Shown here: positions 34,418 through 43,284 of the stretch, in pieces
Numbering within the stretch: position 1 is the first letter of the stretch
Layout of the letters: the number at the start of each line of letters is the position of its first letter
DNA from: Rhodocyclales bacterium
GTDB lineage: Bacteria; Pseudomonadota; Gammaproteobacteria; Burkholderiales; Rhodocyclaceae
Reading direction: 5' to 3'
DNA: 64,000 nt
Assembly (NCBI GenBank): GCA_016183655.1
Contig: JACPEH010000008.1
Location: 186,001 to 250,000, forward strand
Notes under the pieces: generated by a model
Seen by the model: the letters and a program-made list of their open reading frames with translations, nothing else
What the model was told of the DNA's origin: nothing
Databases searched by the model: none
Program-made: the position numbers and the translations under genes

Positions 34418-36859
34418 TCAAGCAGGCAGCCGGCGCACGACGCCGCTCCCGCCGTCGACCTCGACCGTCTCGCCGTCGGCGAGCGCGGCGAGGATGCCCG
34501 GCAGGTTCACCACCGCCGGAATCCCGAACTCGCGCGCGACGATCGCGCCGTGCGAGAGATAGCCGCCGGTTTCCATGACCAGGCCGCCGGCCTGCAGGAA
34601 GAGCGGCGTCCACGCCGGGTCGGTCGACGGCGCGACGAGAATCTCGCCGGCGGCGAGGCCCCCGCCCTCCTCCGGATGCCGCACGACGCGCGCCGCGCCG
34701 GCCGCCCGCCCGGCGCCGACGGCGGTGCCGCGCCAGACGCCGTCGGCGGCAGCGACCGCGGCGGGCGCCGCGGCCGGTGCAGCGGCGCCTTCGTGGATCA
34801 CGTCCGGCGCAGGGTTCGCCTCCCACTCGGCGCACAGCCGTTCGCGGTCGGCGACGCGGTGGCGCAGCGCGTCGCCGGCGAGCCGCCCGGCCAGCGCCGC
34901 GGCCACTTCCGGCGGCAGCAGGTGGAAGGCTTGCTCGGCGCGCGCCAGGCAGCCGCGCGCCGCCAGCCGGCGGCCGATCTCCAGCAGCAGGTAGCGGCCG
35001 ACTTCGCCGTAGGCGATGAAGGCGCTGCGCGCGGCCTCCCGGTCGTTGCATTCGACGGTGGCGGCCTTGGCCAGCGCGCCGGCCAGCCGCCGCGCCCACC
35101 ACGGAAGCCCGTCGGCGAGGCGCGCGCGGGCCGCCTGCCGGGCCGTTTCCTGGCGGGCGGCGAGCGCCGCCGGGTCGTTGTCCATGAGGTCGGCGATCCT
35201 GCGCAGCAGGTAAGCCGGGTCTTCGCGCCAGCGCGGATTGCGCGCATAGGTTTCGTAGATGCCGCGGTGGCCGTAGCGGTCGACGAAGGCGGCGAAGCGG
35301 CGGCGGAACGGGCTGTCGTCCGGCAGGCCTTGCCAGTCGGCACGGCCTGCGTGCAGCAGCGCGGCAGCGGCCGGTTCGCCGGCGGCCGCCGTCGCCAGTG
35401 CCTGCAGTTCGTAGCCCTGGCGGGCGGTGACGCTCGGCTCGCCGCCCGCCATCAGCGCGGCGGCGAGCGCGTGCGCTTCGCCGGGCAGATAGCGCTCGAT
35501 CAAGTCGAGCAAGACCGACAGGCTGCCGCCGCCGGACCCCTGCAGGAAGAGGAGGCCGTTCTGGCGGCGGCTGTGCAGGCCGAGCGCGAAATAGCGCCGC
35601 GCCAGCGCATCATCGTCGAGCGCGGCGAGATTCTCGGCGCGCCAAGCGGCGCAGGCGGCGTGCGCCGCGGTCACCTGGCGCCGGCCGAGCCGGCGCCGCC
35701 CACCGGCGCGGGCGAGGTAGCGCAGCATGCGCCAGGCGCGCGCCGCGCGCTCCCTGGGGCCAGCCGGCGGCACGGCAATCTCCGGGTGATGGCCGCCGAG
35801 CAGGCGGTTCATCGCCGCCGGCGCGATGCCGACGGCGTCGTAGCCCTCCCACTGCAGCAGCGCCGCGTTGAGGTAGAGCCGTCCGGAAAACAGCGCGGCG
35901 CGCTGGACGCCGGGCAGCAGCGGGTAGCCGGCGAGCCGCCAGCCGGGTTCGAGCAGCAGGTTCACCAGGCGCCGCGACATCGCCCAATCGGAGGCGTTCA
36001 TCACGTGCGGCACGGCGTCGCGGGTATTGCCGTTCGACCACAGCGCCGGCTGGCCGGCCAGCGCCGGGTAGGTGTGCCACGGGCGGGCGGTGACCGGGCG
36101 CGCCTGGACGAGGTGGAAGCGTTCGCCGTCCCAGACCCATTCGATGTCGGCCCATGGTGCGCCGTAGTCGAGCGTAAAGGCGGTTTCGCGCACCAGCTCG
36201 GCGAGTTCAACCGCGCGCGCGTCAGCGAGGCCGGCCGGGGCGCCGCTGCGGCGCACGACGGCGTAGTCCTCGCTGATCGGGTCGGCCTCCAGCACGATTT
36301 CCTCGCCGCTGACGCGACCGGAAACGAGCGCGTCGGCCAGCCCGGCAACGGCGTTGACCACCACCCGGTCGTCGCGGCCGCTGGCCGGGTCGCAACTGAA
36401 GGCGACGCCGGCGGCGACGGCCGGCACCATCGGCATGACGACCACCGCCATCGCCGCCTCGTCGATGCCGAGGCGGGCGCGGTAGGCGACCGCCTGCGGC
36501 GCGGCGAGTGAGTCCCAGACGGCGCGCACGGCGGCGGCGACGGCGGCGCTGCCGACGACATTGAGCGCGCTGTGGTGGATGCCGGCGAACGACGCGCGCC
36601 GCGAATCCTCCATCGGCGCCGACGAGCGCACGGCCAGCGGCGTGGCCTCCCAGCCGCGCGCGCGCAGCGCGCCGGCGACGAGCGCTTCGAGGTCGAGACT
36701 TGCCGCCTGCGCGAAGGCCGCCGTCGTCAGCACGAAGCCGTCGGGCACCGGCAGGCCGTAGCGCGCCAGCCGGCCGAGCTGGTGGCCCTTGCCGCCGGCG
36801 AGGCGCGGCCCGGCGTCGGCCGCGGCGGCGAAGTCGAGGATCAGCGGCGGCGGGTTCAT
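34418..36859 (-). CDS. PEP/pyruvate-utilising phosphotransferase, rifampicin phosphotransferase-like
   Basis: 813 residues. The N-terminal ATP-grasp part begins GPRLAGGKGHQLGRLARYGL and holds TPLAVRSSAPMEDSRRASFA and FHLVQARPVTAR. The middle domain (helical, 300-700) matches no PEP-synthase barrel. The C-terminal swivelling domain carries the phospho-histidine in GGYLSHGAIVAREFGIPAV. ATP-grasp, middle domain, then His domain is the order of rifampicin phosphotransferases rather than PpsA, where the His domain is central. So it may phosphorylate an antibiotic or other small hydroxyl compound. Co-transcribed with a TetR gene (ATGA overlap), as drug-modifying enzymes often are. Substrate unproved. 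Confidence 0.75.
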   Translation of the reverse strand: MNPPPLILDFAAAADAGPRLAGGKGHQLGRLARYGLPVPDGFVLTTAAFAQAASLDLEALVAGALRARGWEATPLAVRSSAPMEDSRRASFAGIHHSALNVVGSAAVAAAVRAVWDSLAAPQAVAYRARLGIDEAAMAVVVMPMVPAVAAGVAFSCDPASGRDDRVVVNAVAGLADALVSGRVSGEEIVLEADPISEDYAVVRRSGAPAGLADARAVELAELVRETAFTLDYGAPWADIEWVWDGERFHLVQARPVTARPWHTYPALAGQPALWSNGNTRDAVPHVMNASDWAMSRRLVNLLLEPGWRLAGYPLLPGVQRAALFSGRLYLNAALLQWEGYDAVGIAPAAMNRLLGGHHPEIAVPPAGPRERAARAWRMLRYLARAGGRRRLGRRQVTAAHAACAAWRAENLAALDDDALARRYFALGLHSRRQNGLLFLQGSGGGSLSVLLDLIERYLPGEAHALAAALMAGGEPSVTARQGYELQALATAAAGEPAAAALLHAGRADWQGLPDDSPFRRRFAAFVDRYGHRGIYETYARNPRWREDPAYLLRRIADLMDNDPAALAARQETARQAARARLADGLPWWARRLAGALAKAATVECNDREAARSAFIAYGEVGRYLLLEIGRRLAARGCLARAEQAFHLLPPEVAAALAGRLAGDALRHRVADRERLCAEWEANPAPDVIHEGAAAPAAAPAAVAAADGVWRGTAVGAGRAAGAARVVRHPEEGGGLAAGEILVAPSTDPAWTPLFLQAGGLVMETGGYLSHGAIVAREFGIPAVVNLPGILAALADGETVEVDGGSGVVRRLPA

Positions 36860-37479
36860 GCTTTTCTCCGCGCGCCGTCGAGGAACAGGTCGAGCATCGC
36901 CTCGAAGTCGGAGGCGAGCGACGCGCCGGGCGTGTGCAGCCAGCGCATGACGGTGCCGAGGTGCATGAACTGCAGCATGTCGGCGAGCGCCTGCAGCGGC
37001 AGCTCGCTGCGGATTTCGCCGCTCGCCTGCGCCTCGCCGATCAGCCGGGCGAAGACCTGGTCGAGGCCGCTGCGCTGGTCGCGGCCGAGCGACTCGACCG
37101 GCTGGCTGAGGCGATAGTGGAGGTAGGCGCCGAGCGTGTCGCGGGTGCTCTCGGAATAGGCGGCCGAGGCGAGCAGGAAGGCGCGCAGCCGCTCGACCGC
37201 CGACGGCAGCGCCGCCAGCTGGGCGTACAGCGCGGGCAGCGCCGCGGCCAGGTCGGCGTGGAAGCGGTGCGCGAGCAGCGCCTCCTTGACCGGGAAATGG
37301 TTGTACAACGTGCCCTTGGCGACGTCGGCGGCGGCGGCGATCTGCTCCATGGTCACGGCCTCGTAGCCGTGCTCGGCAAACAGCGCAAAGGCGGTTTCGG
37401 CGAGGCGGTCGGCGGTCTGTCGGCGCTTGCGGGCGCGCCGGCCTTCGGTGTCGGCGGAAGTAGGCATCGGAAAGAACAT
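36856..37479 (-). CDS. TetR family transcriptional regulator
   Basis: 207 residues. Helix-turn-helix at about 22-68: LAETAFALFAEHGYEAVTME, QIAAAADVAKGTLYNHFPVK. The C-terminal ligand domain is helical and diverse. It is the first gene of a two-gene operon with the rifampicin-phosphotransferase-like enzyme; the stop overlaps that start by 4 bp. A palindrome at 37497-37520 just upstream is its probable operator. Confidence 0.9.
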   Translation of the reverse strand: MFFPMPTSADTEGRRARKRRQTADRLAETAFALFAEHGYEAVTMEQIAAAADVAKGTLYNHFPVKEALLAHRFHADLAAALPALYAQLAALPSAVERLRAFLLASAAYSESTRDTLGAYLHYRLSQPVESLGRDQRSGLDQVFARLIGEAQASGEIRSELPLQALADMLQFMHLGTVMRWLHTPGASLASDFEAMLDLFLDGARRKA

Positions 37480-37496
37480 CGGCGATAAATTGTTGG

Positions 37497-37520
37497 ACGA
37501 CGTTCAATATCGTACGTCGT
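37497..37520. promoter_or_regulatory. TetR operator
   Basis: ACGACGT (37497-37503), 10-bp spacer TCAATATCGT, ACGTCGT (37514-37520), perfect 7-bp arms, 18 bp upstream of the tetR start. Likely autorepression of the tetR/phosphotransferase operon. Confidence 0.6.
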
Positions 37521-37566
37521 TCACAAAAGTAACGCAAGCCGCCCCGCCGCCGGCGGGAAAGGTGCG

Positions 37567-38808
<1,242 letters not shown>

Positions 38809-38909
38809 CGCATTCTCCTACGGACGGACTACTGCCATTCTCCGCCAGAATCGCCGCCGCGCGCACCGCCCGGCCTCGCATCCCCGAGATTGCCGCCGCC
38901 GGTAGCGTC

Positions 38910-40244
38910 CTACGGGGGCATCGCAGCAAGCCGCCTGGCCTGCTCCTGAAGGCCCTCAATCATCGGCCTGCTGACCGCGGCCGGGAAACCCGGCGGCAGT
39001 TCCGACGCTACTTTATCGACCACGCCGGGCACGGCGGCCAATACTTCCGCGATTGCGGCCTCGAAGTTCGCCCCCATCGCATTGCGCTTGGCGGTCTCGT
39101 TCCAGTGTCGCCGCTGAATGCTGTCGATGAGCGCATGCCTGTTCTTGCCGCACACGGCCATCGCCAGCTTGAGCTTCTTGCGATTGAACAGATTCGGCCC
39201 GCTGCCGGTCACCGGCCAGGCAGACATCACGTCGTAGAGCGGCGTCAGCCGAAAACGGCCTTCGGGTTCGAGAAAAATGCTGAAGTTCTTGGCGTGCCCG
39301 TCGGGCGCCCCGAGCAGCCAGAATATGAGCTGGCTCGTGAGGAAGCGCCGCCGGTCGGCCTCCGCATCCTGGCTGCCGCGCAGCTTGTCGAGGATGGCAT
39401 CGATACCCGGGCCGCCGTGGCTCTCGTACTTGCTCCCGGGCGGAATGCCCAGCGCCTGGCAGAAATCCTCCTGCGGGAGCCGTGCCCACCAGGCGGGATA
39501 GCGCTGCCGGTCGAAACGCTCGACGACGAGCACCTTGTGCGGGCCGAAGGTCTCCATCCAGCAATGCGCAACCGGCAAGCCGAAGGCGTGCAGGATGCGA
39601 CTGCAGAGCCACTCGTTCTCGACCGAGGTGGAGAAGTCGGCTTGCATCGTGCCGACCCGGCCCAGGGGCAGCTTCAGGATGTGAGTCGTCGGCGTATTGC
39701 CCAAGGGCAGTTGCCACTGGCCATCGTGCAGCAGCAGCGCGGTCTTCTCCTGGGCACCGGCAAGCGAAATGCGCAATTCGTCTTCCTCACCGGCGGGAAC
39801 GAGGGGGACCGCAGCCAGCGAACGATCGAGCAGTGCCGCAACCCCGCCCGCGGTGAGCGGCCGGGCCTCGATGCGCCGCACCGCAGGCGGCGGGCTGCCC
39901 GCCGGGAGAAGCTGGACGGCACCGACGCAGTCCCGGCCGATGGCCGTCAGCAGCTGGAAAGCATTGACGGAACCCGCACCGTACCGTCGTGCGAGGCGAG
40001 TCCGGATATCGCGGCTGTCCGGCAGCAGGTTGTCGAAGTAGGCCTCGACCACCTCGCCGCGGACCGGATCGGTCTCGCGGGAGAGCGGCAGCGACAGCGA
40101 GATCGGGCGCCGGCGGGGGTTGGCCAGCCACTCTGCGGCGTACGCGAAAGCATGCCCCTCGCGCGGCGACACCGACCAGGTGCCGACCCGCTCGCCGTTC
40201 ATCCAGATGTCCAGTGCCTGGGTTCTGGAGGGGCGACCGGCCAT
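38910..40244 (-). CDS. hipA: HipA-type serine/threonine kinase toxin
   Basis: 444 residues. N-terminal HipA_N domain (MNGERVGTWSVSPREGHAFA, YFDNLLPDSRDIRTRLARR). The kinase region holds the ATP-site segment ISLAGAQEKTALLL, catalytic motif GAPDGHAKNFSIF, and the metal-binding YDVMSA. HipA phosphorylates a translation factor or tRNA synthetase and induces dormancy. ATG 40244 overlaps the hipB stop (TAATG), so the antitoxin is made first. A TTG two codons upstream is less likely. Confidence 0.92.
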   Translation of the reverse strand: MAGRPSRTQALDIWMNGERVGTWSVSPREGHAFAYAAEWLANPRRRPISLSLPLSRETDPVRGEVVEAYFDNLLPDSRDIRTRLARRYGAGSVNAFQLLTAIGRDCVGAVQLLPAGSPPPAVRRIEARPLTAGGVAALLDRSLAAVPLVPAGEEDELRISLAGAQEKTALLLHDGQWQLPLGNTPTTHILKLPLGRVGTMQADFSTSVENEWLCSRILHAFGLPVAHCWMETFGPHKVLVVERFDRQRYPAWWARLPQEDFCQALGIPPGSKYESHGGPGIDAILDKLRGSQDAEADRRRFLTSQLIFWLLGAPDGHAKNFSIFLEPEGRFRLTPLYDVMSAWPVTGSGPNLFNRKKLKLAMAVCGKNRHALIDSIQRRHWNETAKRNAMGANFEAAIAEVLAAVPGVVDKVASELPPGFPAAVSRPMIEGLQEQARRLAAMPP

Positions 40245-40525
40245 TACCAATCCTCGCCGGAGCGCTTGCCCGGAGCAGCTTTCGGCCCCGTCGCGGACTG
40301 GCTGCCGGCTTCCCGCGGAGCGACCTGAAGTTCGGCATTCAGCGCCATCAGCACCGTCATCAGCTGGTCGAGGGTCACTTTCTCCGGCGAGCGCTCGATG
40401 CGGGAAATCCGCTCCTGCGAAAGCCCGAGCTTTTGACCGAGGGCGGCTTGCGACAGCCCGTGATTCCTGCGCAAGCGCTGCAGCACCGGCCCGAGCTGTC
40501 CGGTGGTGGTGATGGGAGTACCCAT
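40244..40525 (-). CDS. hipB: HipB-like antitoxin (Xre family)
   Basis: 93 residues. Xre-type helix-turn-helix: LGPVLQRLRRNHGLSQAALG, QKLGLSQERISRIERSPEKV. It dimerises, binds its operator and neutralises HipA. A C-terminal tail of about 25 residues (REAGSQSATGPKAAPGKRSG) is longer than in the E. coli protein. ATG 40525 lies about 10 bp after GGAAGGG; a longer frame upstream would cross the operator. Confidence 0.88.
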   Translation of the reverse strand: MGTPITTTGQLGPVLQRLRRNHGLSQAALGQKLGLSQERISRIERSPEKVTLDQLMTVLMALNAELQVAPREAGSQSATGPKAAPGKRSGEDW

Positions 40526-40543
40526 GGCGGCCCTTCCAGTCCG

Positions 40544-40601
40544 TATAAGGAATAAATCAACACTATGCCGAATGGCGCATATCGTCAATATATTCCATAT
40601 A
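40544..40601. promoter_or_regulatory. hipBA operator/promoter region
   Basis: TATAAGGAATA (40544-40554) and TATTCCATATA (40591-40601) are inverted copies (10 of 11 matching), 47 bp centre to centre, in a local AT-rich stretch just upstream of hipB. This fits two HipB dimers bound across the promoter. Confidence 0.6.
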
Positions 40602-41122
40602 AAGCATATTTACGCAGCGGACCTTTTGCCGCATCCATCAAGTCTGCAATGCAGAAAATCTGCGGGCTGTCCCTGAGGTGTCCTGTTGCAAGGCCACCAC
40701 CAAGCCGAGCCGGCGCTCAGGCTTCGATGATTTTACTCATCAGACCCCGTTCTCCGGAATGGCCGGCGGGAAAATGCAACGTTTCGCCAGGAGGGTCGCG
40801 TGACTGCCGGAAAAGCTGGAGGTTGGCTCGCCCCCTCCCGCATCGTCGAAACCCGCGTCTAGCGACGCCTCCAGCGGGTCTGCCGCCCGGATCAAGGAAG
40901 GAAAAGTCGTGGTCTGACCCCTATGTGCTTAAAGTGAAACCGACCCCTTTGGGTTGCGTGCCTCGGCTTGTCGTGCACGTACTAAATGGGCATAGCGAAA
41001 ACGTGGTCTGTTCCCTGTTGTTGCTTGTTCCCTGTTGTTGCTGCTGTTGCTGCTGTTGCTGCTGCTGTTCGCTTTGACACGGGGCAGGCTAATGGGTGGC
41101 CCCTTTTACTCATGCTCGTATT
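40602..41122. other. Gene-poor region with repeat debris
   Basis: About 520 bp with no supported gene. It holds two short motifs of the type CATCAGACCCCGTTCTCCG (near 40738) and GTGGTCTGACCCCTATGTG (near 40909), which resemble the flanks left by REP-associated or IS-type transposition. An expanded triplet tract at 41017-41071 (CTGTTGTTGCTGCTG units) follows. It looks like a hot spot for insertion and decay. Confidence 0.5.
41017..41071. repeat. Imperfect TTG/CTG triplet tract
   Basis: About 55 bp of alternating TTG and CTG/TGC triplets on the plus strand (for example TTGCTGCTGTTGCTGCTG). It is unusual for this genome and lies between the hipBA locus and the hypothetical lipoprotein gene. Not part of a supported protein. 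Confidence 0.65.
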
Positions 41123-41599
41123 TCAGAACGTCCACTGGCCTTGCACCATTCTCAACCCACAGCGGTCAGGCTCGGTTGCTACGAGGTTTTCACCCTGTGC
41201 GAACGTTCCCGAAACTGACGTGAATAAATCCTGCGCCCGATCATCAAGCTGTAACGATTGGCCGATGCCTAGAACTATGACACTTCTGACCGAATCCCAC
41301 TGTACGACAAAGATCCTTCCGCACGCCGCGTTCGGTGGACAATCTGACGGTCTGTACCAATCGGCCTCGGTCGCCTTGTAAGTGTCTGACCTCATGAGCA
41401 CGAAGCCGTGACTGCGAAGAATCGTCTCCGCATGCCGGCGCAGTTGCTGCGCGGGGACGTTGTTAGAAACGCTAAAACAAGCCATGGTCCCGTATTCACG
41501 AGGGATACAGGCGCTTAGCAACAAATTGCAACTGAGAACCATTGGAAGAAAGCGCCAGATGGCTGAGAGCTTCCTCGATTGGGCATCAGGTTCAATCAT
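41123..41599 (-). CDS. Hypothetical lipoprotein
   Basis: 158 residues if started at MIEPDAQSRKL. An inner Met (MVLSCNLLLSACIPREYG) begins a lipoprotein signal with lipobox LLSAC, so the start may be 18 codons later. The mature part contains several cysteines (DCPPNAACGRIF, DRCGLRMVQGQW). I recognise no family. Codon use is weaker and GC lower than the neighbours, hinting at recent acquisition. It lies 175 bp from the hybE stop, with nothing recognisable between. Confidence 0.55.
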   Translation of the reverse strand: MIEPDAQSRKLSAIWRFLPMVLSCNLLLSACIPREYGTMACFSVSNNVPAQQLRRHAETILRSHGFVLMRSDTYKATEADWYRPSDCPPNAACGRIFVVQWDSVRSVIVLGIGQSLQLDDRAQDLFTSVSGTFAQGENLVATEPDRCGLRMVQGQWTF

Positions 41600-41774
41600 T
41601 TCAATGTGCGAAATAATGACATTTAAATTAAATGGACCAGGCTCAATTGAATGTTTCCAGAGAAACAGACGGCACCGGCCTGTGTCGAACGATGACAAAA
41701 GGATACCAAAGGCAATTTCATCGCGGGTAACGTCCCACGAAAAGCAGCAATTGCAGGAAGTGAACGGTAGACGT

Positions 41775-42380
41775 TCAGCTACGGTGGCCGGCGAGCCGGC
41801 GAAAGAAGGCGCGGCGCGACGGGACGGACGATGCAGCGGGATCGCCCGGGGCGGCCGCATCGGGCGCAGCCTCCGGCGTTGCCGGCGCCGCCGCTTCGGC
41901 GGGCGGCGGCACGGCCGCCGGCGTGAACAGCGTCTCCAGCGCATCCATCGCCATCCGCAGCGCCTCGTCCTGTGACTTGAGCGCGGTCACCGGCGCCAGC
42001 AGCGGGCAGTAGAGCGCGGCCGGGATTTCGGCGGCCGGGTCGTAGTCGGCGATGAATTCGAGTTCGCCGATCGGGAACGGCAGCTTCACCCGCTCGCCGC
42101 TGCCGAGGTCGCGCCACAGTTCGCCGCCGCCGGGCAGCACGTAGAGATTGACGAACCACGGCGTGATCACCGCGCCGACCCAGTCGCCGCGATGGCGGCG
42201 AAAGCCGGCGATGTCGACTTCGAGCGCGCGGTTGACGAAGTCGAGGTCGCGCATCGTCGTTTCCCAGATGCGCCGGTACATGGCGAGCACCCGCGGCGCC
42301 GGGTTGTCGGCGTGCGGCCGCGCCGGGGATTGCGGACGCTCGGCGCGGTAGAGCGGCTCGCGAAAGCGGCCGCCGCTCAT
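41775..42380 (-). CDS. hybE: [NiFe]-hydrogenase assembly chaperone HybE
   Basis: 201 residues. The core (MYRRIWETTMRDLDFVNRAL, WFVNLYVLPGGGELWRDLGS, RVKLPFPIGELEFI) matches HybE/HupJ-type chaperones that protect the Tat-exported small subunit or assist large-subunit maturation. An Ala/Pro-rich tail of about 50 residues (AEAAAPATPEAAPDAAAP), ending SRRAFFRRLAGHRS, makes it longer than E. coli HybE. It overlaps the hypC stop by 4 bp. Last gene of the operon. Confidence 0.85.
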   Translation of the reverse strand: MSGGRFREPLYRAERPQSPARPHADNPAPRVLAMYRRIWETTMRDLDFVNRALEVDIAGFRRHRGDWVGAVITPWFVNLYVLPGGGELWRDLGSGERVKLPFPIGELEFIADYDPAAEIPAALYCPLLAPVTALKSQDEALRMAMDALETLFTPAAVPPPAEAAAPATPEAAPDAAAPGDPAASSVPSRRAFFRRLAGHRS

Positions 42381-42667
42381 TTCTGCATGGGCAGGTCGGC
42401 GAAATGCCGGCCCGGGTCGTAGTCGCCGTGCAGCGAGGCGTCGAGCGCGGACAGCGCATCCTCGATCAGCATTCGGTTCTCGTCGTCGATGGTTTCCTTG
42501 GCCAGCCCGAGCGAGGCGAGGATCCAGGTGCCGACCGGCTGGGCGCCGATCAGCATCATGTTCACCCGCTCGCGGCGCAGGCTGTCGCCCTCGCCGCGTT
42601 CGACCCAGGCGAAGTTTCCCTCTTCGTCCTCCCAGTCGACGATACGCATCGGAATCGACAGGCACAT
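42377..42667 (-). CDS. hypC: HypC/HybG-family hydrogenase maturation chaperone
   Basis: 96 residues beginning MCLSIPMRIVDWED. The exposed Cys2 carries the Fe(CN)2CO group to the large subunit. NMMLIGAQPVGTWILASLG is the usual beta-barrel end. It matches HybG, the Hyb-specific paralogue, by position. The start overlaps the hybD stop (TGATG). Confidence 0.93.
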   Translation of the reverse strand: MCLSIPMRIVDWEDEEGNFAWVERGEGDSLRRERVNMMLIGAQPVGTWILASLGLAKETIDDENRMLIEDALSALDASLHGDYDPGRHFADLPMQK

Positions 42668-43146
42668 CAGTGCTTCTCCCGGACGACGATGCCGAAGTTG
42701 CGCAATTCCTCGACGGCCATCGCCAGCACCTCGGGAATCGTCGCCGCGACTTCCGGCGTCAGTTCGATGCCGGTCTCCAGATCCTTCGGCTGGATGCCGA
42801 TCAGCGCGAGGTGCCTGGGGAAGCGCTCGCGCAGGCGCAGCGCGGCGAGCACGTCGGAAATGCCGAGCTGGTGCGGCGAGATCTTGGTGCGGAAGAACTG
42901 CGGCACCTCGTCGTCGATGCGCCGGATCAGGCTCGCCGGCGGCTGGCCGACGCGCACGCAGTCGATGATGATCAGCTTGTCGGCGTCTTCCAGCGATTCG
43001 AGCAGTTCCATGCCGGCGGTGCCGCCATCGATCACGTTCACCTCGGGCGGCAGCAGGTAGCGCTCCTGCAGCGCCTCGACGGCGCGGACGCCGATCCCCT
43101 CGTCGGTCAGCAGCGTGTTGCCGACTCCCAGTACGACGACTTTCAT
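42667..43146 (-). CDS. hybD: Hydrogenase maturation endopeptidase HybD/HyaD
   Basis: 159 residues. GVGNTLLTDEGIGVRAVEAL has the nickel-sensing Glu, then IDGGTAGMELLESLEDADK (Asp ligand) and SPHQLGISDVL (His ligand). It removes the C-terminal peptide of the large subunit after Ni insertion; its target is the adjacent large subunit with site H-VIDEE. Start MKVVVLGVGN is the conserved one. Confidence 0.95.
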   Translation of the reverse strand: MKVVVLGVGNTLLTDEGIGVRAVEALQERYLLPPEVNVIDGGTAGMELLESLEDADKLIIIDCVRVGQPPASLIRRIDDEVPQFFRTKISPHQLGISDVLAALRLRERFPRHLALIGIQPKDLETGIELTPEVAATIPEVLAMAVEELRNFGIVVREKH

Positions 43147-43208
43147 GTCACCTCTCAACACATGGCCAGGTTGCCCCGGGGTTTCCGGGCTGCGCCGGAA
43201 AGCTTCCG

Positions 43209-43247
43209 AAAAAAAACGGCGCGAGACTGCGGGGATAGTCTCGCGCC
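43209..43247 (-). terminator. Intrinsic terminator inside the hyb operon, after the large subunit
   Basis: Stem GGCGCGAGACT (43218-43228) and AGTCTCGCGCC (43237-43247) with an 8-nt loop. On the minus strand it is followed by a run of T residues (43209-43216 are A on the plus strand). It probably lowers expression of hybD, hypC and hybE relative to the structural genes. Confidence 0.8.
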
Positions 43248-43284
43248 AAGAGGGTAGACAACCTTGCGCCAGGTCAAAACCTGC

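Noticed and set aside
40565-41077. Cysteine-rich protein frame ending in a run of Cys
   Set aside because: The Cys run is the triplet tract read in one frame; there is no start signal and no conservation.
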